A stretch of DNA of 5,925 nucleotides, from positions 1 to 5,925 of the forward strand of contig CALKUR010000039.1 in the NCBI GenBank assembly GCA_937996725.1, read 5' to 3'. Of this stretch, positions 1 to 5,332 are shown in pieces. The stretch's first letter is position 1. Each line of letters opens with the position of its first letter. The stretch is from an uncultured Dechloromonas sp. (GTDB lineage: Bacteria > Pseudomonadota > Gammaproteobacteria > Burkholderiales > Rhodocyclaceae). Below the pieces are notes generated by a model, which searched no databases, was not told the DNA's origin, and was given only the letters and a program-made list of their open reading frames with translations. A program made the translations under genes and the position numbers.

Positions 1-1754
1 TGATGTCGATCAACCCGGAAGTCGATTCCGACATTCCCGCCCTGATCGGCGCCTCAGCCGCGCTGGCATTGTCGGGTATTCCGTTCAACGGCCCGGTCGG
101 CGCCGCACGCGTTGGCTACATTGATGGTCAGTACGTCGTTAACCCGACCACGACCCAGATGAAGTCTTCGAAGATGGATCTCGTCGTGTCGGGTACCGAA
201 GCCGCCGTGCTGATGGTGGAATCCGAAGCCCAGATGCTGCCCGAAGACGTGATGCTCGGCGGTGTGGTGTTCGGTCACGAACAGCAACAGGCCGTTATCC
301 AGATGATCAATCGTCTGGTCGAAGCCGCCGGTAAGCCGGAGTGGGATTGGCAGCCGGCGCCGAAGGACGAAGCGCTGATCGACATGGTCACCACTTTCGC
401 CAAGCCGCGCCTCGAAGCGGCCTACAACGAAACCAGCAAGCAGGTTCGTAGCCAGCAGCTGAAGAACATCTACGCCGACACCGAAGCAGAATTCGTTAAG
501 GACGACGGTAAAGTCGACGGCAACACCATCGGCAACATTCTGTTCGACCTCGAAGCCGCCATCGTGCGTGGCCGCATCCTGTCGGGTGCACCGCGTATCG
601 ACGGTCGCGACACCCGCACCGTGCGCCCGATCGAAATCAGCAACGGTGTCCTGCCGCGCACCCACGGTTCGGCCCTGTTCACCCGTGGCGAAACCCAGGC
701 GCTGGTCGTCGCCACGCTGGGCACCGGCCGCGATGAGCAGATCATCGACGCGCTGATGGGCGAGTACAAAGACCGCTTCCTGTTCCACTACAACATGCCT
801 CCGTACGCCACCGGCGAATGCGGTCGTATGGGCGGCACCAAGCGTCGCGAACTGGGTCACGGCCGTCTGGCCAAGCGTGCCCTGGTGCCGGTGCTGCCGT
901 CGCCGGAAGAGTTCAGCTACACCATGCGTGTCGTTTCGGAAATTACCGAATCGAACGGTTCGTCGTCGATGGCCTCTGTCTGTGGCGGCTGTCTGGCCAT
1001 GATGGACGCCGGTGTGCCACTGAAGGATCACGTCGCCGGTATCGCCATGGGTCTGATCAAAGACGGCGGTCGTTTCGCCGTGCTGACCGACATCCTGGGT
1101 GACGAAGATCACCTGGGCGACATGGACTTCAAAGTCGCCGGTACCGAAAACGGTATCACCGCGCTGCAAATGGATATCAAGATCCAGGGCATCACTAAGG
1201 AAATCATGCAGGTGGCACTGGCCCAGGCCCGTGAAGCCCGTCTGCATATCCTCAGCCTGATGAAGGGCGCCATGGGCGAAGCCCGTACGGAAGTCTCGAC
1301 CTTTGCACCGCGTCTGTACACCATGAAGATCAACCCGGAGAAGATCCGTGACGTGATCGGTAAGGGCGGCGCCGTCATCCGCGCGCTGACCGAAGAAACC
1401 GGCACCACGATCGACATCCAGGACGACGGTACGATCACCATCGCCTCGACCAGTGGCGAAGCCGCTGAGCTGGCCCGTGCCCGTATCCAGGCCATTACGG
1501 CTGAAGCCGAAGTCGGCGCCATCTACGAAGGCACCGTGCTGAAGCTGCTGGACTTTGGCGCCATCGTCAATGTTCTGCCGGGTAAAGACGGTCTGCTGCA
1601 CATCTCGCAAATCGCCAACGAGCGTGTCGAGAAGGTCGGCGACTATCTGCAAGAAGGCCAGAAGGTTCGCGTCAAGGTTCTGGAAACCGACGACCGCGGC
1701 CGCATCAAGCTGTCGATGAAGGCGCTGCTCGACGCCGCACCGCCGGCTGCCTAA
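1..1754 (+). CDS. pnp: Polyribonucleotide nucleotidyltransferase (PNPase), 5'-truncated by the window edge
   Basis: PNPase degrades RNA 3'-to-5' by phosphorolysis, releasing nucleoside diphosphates; in bacteria it works as a trimer and often joins RNase E in the degradosome. About 583 codons are visible, numbered here from the ATG at position 3. That ATG is internal: the sequence aligns with E. coli PNPase at an offset of about 117, so most of the first RNase PH domain is missing. The order is the end of PH1 (to ~95), a helical linker, PH2 (~200-430), KH (~436-500, GKGG loop at 453-456) and S1 (~505-575). Active-site residues are present: the Ser run 320-322 for phosphate, Asp369 and Asp375 for metal, and Lys377, matching E. 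coli S437-S439, D486, D492 and K494. The protein ends about ten residues after S1, giving a full length near 700, normal for the family. rpsO usually lies upstream and would be off-window. Identification is certain. Confidence 0.98.
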   Translation, partial: MSINPEVDSDIPALIGASAALALSGIPFNGPVGAARVGYIDGQYVVNPTTTQMKSSKMDLVVSGTEAAVLMVESEAQMLPEDVMLGGVVFGHEQQQAVIQMINRLVEAAGKPEWDWQPAPKDEALIDMVTTFAKPRLEAAYNETSKQVRSQQLKNIYADTEAEFVKDDGKVDGNTIGNILFDLEAAIVRGRILSGAPRIDGRDTRTVRPIEISNGVLPRTHGSALFTRGETQALVVATLGTGRDEQIIDALMGEYKDRFLFHYNMPPYATGECGRMGGTKRRELGHGRLAKRALVPVLPSPEEFSYTMRVVSEITESNGSSSMASVCGGCLAMMDAGVPLKDHVAGIAMGLIKDGGRFAVLTDILGDEDHLGDMDFKVAGTENGITALQMDIKIQGITKEIMQVALAQAREARLHILSLMKGAMGEARTEVSTFAPRLYTMKINPEKIRDVIGKGGAVIRALTEETGTTIDIQDDGTITIASTSGEAAELARARIQAITAEAEVGAIYEGTVLKLLDFGAIVNVLPGKDGLLHISQIANERVEKVGDYLQEGQKVRVKVLETDDRGRIKLSMKALLDAAPPAA

Positions 1755-1767
1755 GGCACAAAGGGAA

Positions 1768-1784
1768 GGGCGGCTACGCTGCCC
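1768..1784 (+). other. Small stem-loop just after pnp
   Basis: GGGCGGC (1768-1774) can pair with GCTGCCC (1778-1784) across a TAC loop, giving seven pairs with one G-U wobble. No T-run follows, so it is not a terminator by itself. It lies 13 bases after the pnp stop and could help protect the 3' end of the pnp mRNA. That role is inferred, and chance is a real alternative. Confidence 0.3.
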
Positions 1785-1797
1785 GACCTGTAGTAAC

Positions 1798-1827
1798 AAA
1801 AAAGGCCAGTCAAACGACTGGCCTTTT
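1798..1827. terminator. Bidirectional intrinsic terminator between pnp and dksA
   Basis: GGCCAGTC (1804-1811) pairs perfectly with GACTGGCC (1816-1823) around an AAAC loop. The stem is extended by AAAA (1800-1803) against TTTT (1824-1827). Read on the + strand it ends in a short T-run (TTTTGCTTTGG) and would stop pnp transcription. Read on the - strand the six A's at 1798-1803 become six U's, a better tract, positioned 19 bases past the dksA stop codon. It sits between two convergent genes, where a shared terminator is expected. Confidence 0.9.
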
Positions 1828-1845
1828 GCTTTGGTTTTGCCTAAG

Positions 1846-2685
1846 TTACTTGGCGACCTGTTTTTCGCGCAGTTCTTCCAGCGTTTTGCAATCAATGCAC
1901 AGTGTGGCGGTCGGGCGTGCTTCCAGGCGTTGGATACCGATCTCGATACCGCACTTATCGCAGAAGCCGTAGTCGTCGGCGCGGATGCGGGCCAGCGTGC
2001 CTTCGATCTTCTTGATCAGCTTGCGCTCGCGGTCGCGGTTGCGCAGTTCCAGGGCCATATCGGTTTCCTGGCTGGCGCGGTCGTTGGGGTCGGCAAAAAC
2101 GGTTTGCTCGTCTTGCATGGTGTGCACCGTGCGCTCGATATCGGCCAGCAGTTCGCTGCGCAGACGATTGAGGATTTCGGCAAAGTGGGCAAGTTGTTCT
2201 TTGCCCATGTAGATCTCGCCTTTCTTGGCGACATACGGTTTAAAGTTGGCGGCGTTCGGTACGGCTTTAGCGGGTGCAGGCTTCACAGTGACTTTATTCT
2301 TAGGGGTTGCAGCTGGCGCTTTTGCCGGGGCCTTCGCCACCGGCTTAGCGGTCGGTTTGCTCACCGGGGCGGGGCTCTTCTTGGGAGCACTCGTCTTTGC
2401 GGGAGCTTTGGCAGCCGGTTTTTTGGCCGGGGTTTTGGCCACTACCTTGGCTGGCGTTTTGGCCGGCGCTTTAGCAGCCGGTTTCTTCGCGGCCGCTACT
2501 TTAACAGAGGTCTTGGCTGGCGTCTTCACTGTTTTGCCGACGACCTTTTTAACGGCCTTGACGACGGCTTTGGCAACGCTTTTAACCGTGGTTTTTACAG
2601 GGGATTTGACCGGTGTTTTTGCCTTGGTCTTGGCGGCATGCTTAGCGGTTTTAGGTGCGGCCTTGGTGGTTTTGGTCGTTGCCAT
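1846..2685 (-). CDS. dksA: RNA polymerase-binding transcription factor DksA with a long histone-H1-like N-terminal tail
   Basis: DksA enters the RNA polymerase secondary channel and, with ppGpp, represses rRNA promoters and activates biosynthetic ones. Residues ~148-279 match E. coli DksA end to end at a constant offset of 128. They include the coiled-coil tip Asp199-Pro-Asn-Asp202-Arg-Ala204 (E. coli D71, D74, A76), the LELRNRDRERKLIKKIE helix, and a four-cysteine zinc finger (C242, C245, C263, C266). The protein has 279 residues against 151 in E. coli. The extra part is a low-complexity tail of Lys, Ala, Pro, Thr and Val: 38 Lys in the first 140 residues, and no Asp, Glu or Arg before Glu157. 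It resembles bacterial H1-like proteins such as AlgP or Bordetella BpH1 and is probably disordered and nucleic-acid binding (inference). The start at 2685 keeps the whole tail in frame; no strong ribosome-binding site is seen, and the next in-frame ATG (residue 160) would cut into the DksA body. The gene converges with pnp. Confidence 0.95.
   Translation of the reverse strand: MATTKTTKAAPKTAKHAAKTKAKTPVKSPVKTTVKSVAKAVVKAVKKVVGKTVKTPAKTSVKVAAAKKPAAKAPAKTPAKVVAKTPAKKPAAKAPAKTSAPKKSPAPVSKPTAKPVAKAPAKAPAATPKNKVTVKPAPAKAVPNAANFKPYVAKKGEIYMGKEQLAHFAEILNRLRSELLADIERTVHTMQDEQTVFADPNDRASQETDMALELRNRDRERKLIKKIEGTLARIRADDYGFCDKCGIEIGIQRLEARPTATLCIDCKTLEELREKQVAK
2392..2487 (-). repeat. Imperfect tandem repeat inside the DksA tail (21-codon period)
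   Basis: The 11-residue unit KKPAAKAPAKT occurs twice in the dksA product, at residues 67-77 (positions 2455-2487) and 88-98 (positions 2392-2424), 63 bp apart. The segment between them (PAKVVAKTPA) repeats the same Lys-Pro-Ala vocabulary. The DNA copies are similar but not identical, differing mainly at third codon positions, so the repeat is old or under protein-level selection. Such repeats can change length by recombination or slippage. Confidence 0.75.
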
Positions 2686-2747
2686 AAATGTGTGGAGAGG
2701 TGAGCCGATTAAACCTTAGACTTTATCACAGACATTTGCCTATTTTC

Positions 2748-2777
2748 ATACTATGGCACCGACAAAATACATGTCAT
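2748..2777 (-). promoter_or_regulatory. Candidate sigma-70 promoter for dksA
   Basis: On the - strand ATGACA (2777-2772) matches the -35 consensus at five of six bases. It is followed after 18 bp by TAGTAT (2753-2748), four of six for -10; a 16-bp spacing to CATAGT is an alternative. Transcription would begin near 2741, leaving a leader of about 55 bases before the dksA start. This is pattern matching only. Confidence 0.35.
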
Positions 2778-2794
2778 GTTCCTGTCATTTTGCG

Positions 2795-2821
2795 TTGCAG
2801 CACAAGGATTTAGCCTATGAT
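2795..2821 (+). promoter_or_regulatory. Candidate promoter for the + strand four-gene group
   Basis: TATGAT at 2816-2821 matches the -10 consensus at five of six bases. The best upstream partner is TTGCAG at 2795-2800, a weak -35 with a short 15-bp spacer. Transcription would start near 2828, about 29 bases before the ATG at 2857 and upstream of its ribosome-binding site. The -10 is convincing; the -35 is not. Confidence 0.35.
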
Positions 2822-2844
2822 GTACCAATCGATGAAGCACCTCT

Positions 2845-2850
2845 AGGAGA
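2845..2850 (+). promoter_or_regulatory. Shine-Dalgarno site of the small acidic protein gene
   Basis: AGGAGA lies six bases before the ATG at 2857. It is the only clearly good ribosome-binding site in the + strand group, so it fixes this start and suggests that the first gene is the main ribosome entry point. Confidence 0.8.
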
Positions 2851-2856
2851 ATCGCC

Positions 2857-3114
2857 ATGAGCAAAAAATTACGCGTCAATATCGAGCTGGAAATGACCGT
2901 TCCTGACGACTGGCAGATCGCCGAAACAGACGATGGCATCGGTGTCCTCAAAATGTCCGATGGCAAGTTTCTCGACCTGACCTTTGAACCCATGGTCGCC
3001 GCCGATCTCTCCGGTGCATGGAACAACGACGTCAGCGAAGACTTCATGAACGAGCTGCTCGACATGGTCGAGGCCGAGTCGGTGTCTTACGAACTCAAGC
3101 AAGTCCTTAACTAA
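2857..3114 (+). CDS. Small acidic protein of unknown function
   Basis: I do not recognise this 85-residue protein. The reading frame is well supported: AGGAGA is at proper spacing before the ATG, and an adjacent gene follows 15 bp downstream on the same strand. It is strongly acidic, with 19 Asp/Glu against 6 Lys/Arg. It has no cysteine, no signal peptide and no membrane segment, so it is probably cytoplasmic. The first half alternates in a beta-strand-like way (LRVNIELEMTV, then GIGVLKM and FLDLTFE). The second half, from about residue 57, looks helical (SEDFMNELLDMVEAE). Tryptophans are at 19 and 55. It is the first gene of the group and ends in the same frame as selO, which suggests translational coupling to it. 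A role as a SelO partner, or an independent function, cannot be decided from sequence. Confidence 0.8.
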   Translation: MSKKLRVNIELEMTVPDDWQIAETDDGIGVLKMSDGKFLDLTFEPMVAADLSGAWNNDVSEDFMNELLDMVEAESVSYELKQVLN

Positions 3115-3129
3115 GGCTGTCAACGCTTC

Positions 3130-4551
3130 GTGCTGTTGCTGGAGTGCACGTACGCGGCTTTGCCCGGGGTCTTTCATAGCCCGGTAGGCCCGGTTGCCCG
3201 CTGGTCGGTAAGGCATGCCTGGCTCAATACCGATCTCGCCAAGGCACTAGGGCTCGATCCGGCACTGCTCGCGTCACCGGCTGGGCTGCAAGTGCTAGCC
3301 GGGTGCAAACCACCACCCGGGCAACAGCCCATCGCCCAAGCGTATGCCGGGCATCAATTCGGCAACTTTACCGTGCTGGGTGACGGACGGGCGCTCCTGC
3401 TCGGTGAACTGATCACGCCAGACCACCGGCGCGTCGACATTCAACTCAAAGGCTCAGGCGCCACGCCGTATTCGCGGCGGGGCGATGGTCTGGCGGCTTT
3501 GGCCCCCATGTTGCGCGAATACCTCATCAGTGAATCTATGTACGCCCTGGGTGTGCCCACCACGCGTAGCCTGGCCGTTGTTGCCACGGATGAAATCGTT
3601 TACCGCGAACGACCCGCCTCTGGCGCCGTGCTTACGCGCGTGGCCAGCAGCCATATCCGGGTCGGCACTTTCCAGTACGCCGCCATGCAGGGGGATGAAG
3701 CCCTCAAAGCATTGGCCGACTACACCATTGCACGACACGACCCCGATCTACAAGGCACAGCCCATCCTTACCTTGGGCTGCTCAATCGCGTCATCGAGCG
3801 CCAAGCCAAACTCATTGCCCAATGGATGCTGCTGGGCTTCGTACATGGCGTGATGAATACCGACAATGTCAGCATCGCCGGCGAAACCATCGACTACGGG
3901 CCCTGTGCCTTTATGGATGCCTACGATCCTGCCACCGTATTCAGTTCCATCGACCGGCAGGGCCGCTACGCCTACGGCAACCAGCCGGCCATCGGCCACT
4001 GGAACCTATGCCGCTTTGCCGAAAGCCTGCTGCCACTGCTCGGTACCGATGAAAGCAAGGCGCTGGAACAGGCGCAAACCGCTATCAACCGCTACGCCGA
4101 ACACTACGACACCGCTTGGCGCACTGGCCTCGCCAATAAACTCGGCTTTAGCCAGCGCTCAGAAGACATCGACCAACTCGGTGAAGACTTCCTACAACTT
4201 CTGCAAAGTACTGGCACCGATTTCACCAACAGCTTCCGCGCCTTAATGAATCAAAGCCTCAGCGATTCATCCTTCGCGCCCTGGCTAGAGCGCTGGTACA
4301 GCCTGATCAACCAGCAACCCGGTGGCATGCCAACCGCCCTGGAACGTATGACGCAAGTAAACCCCGTCATCACCCCCAGAAACCACCTCGTGCAGGCCGC
4401 ACTCGATGCGGCAGAGCAGGGCGACACCGCACCTTTCGATACGCTCCTTGAGATCCTCAAAACCCCTTACGACCGCAAGCACGAGGGTACCGCCTATGCT
4501 GAACCACCTGAGTCAGGTTCGAGGCCATACGTAACGTACTGCGGTACCTGA
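3130..4551 (+). CDS. selO: SelO/YdiU-family protein adenylyltransferase (pseudokinase-fold AMPylator)
   Basis: SelO enzymes transfer AMP from ATP to Ser, Thr or Tyr of target proteins, using a kinase fold with the nucleotide flipped; in E. coli they affect redox-stress proteins. The 473 residues are close to the 478 of E. coli YdiU and align over the whole length. Visible signatures are AGHQFGNF (73-80), LGDGRALLLGE (83-93), Lys107 in LKGSGATPYSRRGDG, Glu130, Arg170, the catalytic segment HGVMNTDN with Asp245 and Asn246, and the metal-binding Asp255 in DYG. The C-terminus is YCGT's Cys471, third from the end, the position of selenocysteine in eukaryotic SelO. The start must be non-ATG: an in-frame TAA lies at 3112-3114 and the first in-frame ATG is codon 127. 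GTG at 3130 gives the expected N-terminus; TTG at 3136 is an alternative. The only ribosome-binding hint is a TAAGG overlapping the previous stop, so coupling is likely. Confidence 0.95.
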   Translation: MLLLECTYAALPGVFHSPVGPVARWSVRHAWLNTDLAKALGLDPALLASPAGLQVLAGCKPPPGQQPIAQAYAGHQFGNFTVLGDGRALLLGELITPDHRRVDIQLKGSGATPYSRRGDGLAALAPMLREYLISESMYALGVPTTRSLAVVATDEIVYRERPASGAVLTRVASSHIRVGTFQYAAMQGDEALKALADYTIARHDPDLQGTAHPYLGLLNRVIERQAKLIAQWMLLGFVHGVMNTDNVSIAGETIDYGPCAFMDAYDPATVFSSIDRQGRYAYGNQPAIGHWNLCRFAESLLPLLGTDESKALEQAQTAINRYAEHYDTAWRTGLANKLGFSQRSEDIDQLGEDFLQLLQSTGTDFTNSFRALMNQSLSDSSFAPWLERWYSLINQQPGGMPTALERMTQVNPVITPRNHLVQAALDAAEQGDTAPFDTLLEILKTPYDRKHEGTAYAEPPESGSRPYVTYCGT

Positions 4552-4590
4552 TTTAGAATGGGCACATCCACCAATATGAACGAACACACC

Positions 4591-4836
4591 ATGCGCACTT
4601 GCCTCATCATTCTTGCCGCCGCTCTACTGAGCGGCTGTGGCACGACCGATTACCAGAAGAACATCGCTTCACCCTATCTGGGTTGCACTACCGAAGACAT
4701 CGTCATCGTCGATAGCGCCGGGGGCTGGATGACCGCGCAAGAAGGCTGGGTAGCCGAATGCCGGGGCAAAGCTGTGATGTGCGTCGAATCCCGCGATAGC
4801 GGCGGCGGTTGTAACTACATCAAGCCGCCCAAGTAA
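4591..4836 (+). CDS. Small cysteine-rich lipoprotein of unknown function
   Basis: This predicted 81-residue protein has a classic lipoprotein signal: Met-Arg, a hydrophobic run (LIILAAALL), then a lipobox LSGC with the lipidated Cys at 16. The residues after it (GTTDY) do not give the Asp+2 inner-membrane retention signal, so export to the outer membrane is the default expectation. The mature part has four more cysteines (32, 57, 64, 74), enough for two disulfides in the periplasm, and the pattern GWVAECRGKAVMC. I do not recognise a named family. The start is uncertain. In-frame ATGs at 4558 and 4576 also exist, and none has a clear Shine-Dalgarno; 4591 was chosen because it gives the cleanest signal peptide. 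It lies 39 bp after selO and 30 bp before the deaminase. Confidence 0.75.
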   Translation: MRTCLIILAAALLSGCGTTDYQKNIASPYLGCTTEDIVIVDSAGGWMTAQEGWVAECRGKAVMCVESRDSGGGCNYIKPPK

Positions 4837-4866
4837 GCCAAGGGTTTAGCCTCTCCAGCTGCCGCC

Positions 4867-5304
4867 ATGGACGCATTTCTAAAAGCCGCCATTGAAGAAG
4901 CCCGCCAGGGTCTGGCCGAAGGCGGTATTCCGATTGGCTCAGTGCTCGTCCACAACGGCAAGATCATCGGCCGCGGCCATAACCGCCGTGTGCAACAGGG
5001 TAGCGCCATCCTGCATGGCGAGATGGATGCCCTGGAAAACGCCGGCCGCTTACCGGCCAGCGTTTATAAAGAATCCGTGCTGTACACCACCTTGTCCCCG
5101 TGCTCTATGTGCACCGGCGCGATTCTGCTTTATGGCATCCCCAAGGTCGTGGTCGGCGAGAACCAGACCTTTATGGGCGAAGAAGAACTTCTGCGTTCCC
5201 GTGGCGTCACTGTTGATGTCGTGCAAGAACCAGACTGCATTACACTCATGCAAAGCTTTATCGCCGCCAAGCCCCAACTCTGGAACGAAGATATTGGCGT
5301 TTAA
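4867..5304 (+). CDS. Yeast FCY1-type cytosine deaminase
   Basis: It probably hydrolyses cytosine to uracil and ammonia for pyrimidine salvage in the cytoplasm. The 145 residues belong to the CDA/deaminase fold: zinc ligands His50 (HGE motif with catalytic Glu52), Cys79 and Cys82 (SPCSMC). It aligns with Saccharomyces cerevisiae FCY1 almost end to end. The substrate-pocket residues known there (N51, F114, W152, D155) appear as Asn39, Phe102, Trp139 and Asp142, at a steady 12-13 residue offset, and the C-terminus PQLWNEDIG is nearly that of yeast. TadA (tRNA adenosine deaminase) is less likely because it uses HAE and lacks this tail; E. coli CodA is an unrelated amidohydrolase. The ATG at 4867 is forced, since an in-frame TAA lies at 4834 with no start codon between. 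No clear ribosome-binding site is seen. Base composition (about 60% GC in a sampled stretch) matches the neighbours. Substrate is inferred, not shown. Confidence 0.9.
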   Translation: MDAFLKAAIEEARQGLAEGGIPIGSVLVHNGKIIGRGHNRRVQQGSAILHGEMDALENAGRLPASVYKESVLYTTLSPCSMCTGAILLYGIPKVVVGENQTFMGEEELLRSRGVTVDVVQEPDCITLMQSFIAAKPQLWNEDIGV

Positions 5305-5332
5305 TAGCGGCGTCTAACCTAACGCCAGCAAT

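Noticed and set aside
54..1895. A 613-codon open frame antisense to pnp
   Set aside because: It mirrors pnp codon for codon, is rich in His, Gln, Thr and Asp with no recognisable domain, and runs through the terminator. GC-rich genes commonly leave such open antisense frames.
2418..2424. A6C on the - strand in the DksA tail as a programmed -1 frameshift site
   Set aside because: The run falls as AAA AAA C in the reading frame, the wrong phase for the X XXY YYZ heptamer, and the downstream DksA body is needed in frame 0.
1831..2703. A 290-codon + strand frame rich in Gly, Arg and Phe opposite dksA
   Set aside because: It is a shadow of dksA in another frame, overlapping it completely and starting inside the terminator region.
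2225..2719. A + strand open frame that looks like a multi-pass membrane protein, opposite the DksA tail
   Set aside because: Its Ala/Gly/Leu/Phe runs are simply the reverse complement of Lys/Ala/Pro codons. It has no ribosome-binding site and ends in the dksA promoter region.
4528..4538. Odd palindrome TACGTAACGTA near the selO 3' end
   Set aside because: It lies within the codons for the conserved C-terminal YVTYC segment and is short enough to be chance.
4861..4870. GCCGCCATGG at the deaminase start, a perfect eukaryotic Kozak match, tempting as a sign of fungal origin
   Set aside because: GCC-rich DNA makes this match likely by chance, and Kozak context would not be kept by selection in bacteria. 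The lipoprotein stop and spacer provide the upstream bases.
5295..5327. Inverted repeat TGGCGTT / AACGCCA around the deaminase stop codon as a convergent terminator
   Set aside because: The loop is 19 bases and no T-run follows on either strand. An inner five-pair alternative (GGCGT/ACGCC) competes. Too weak to call.
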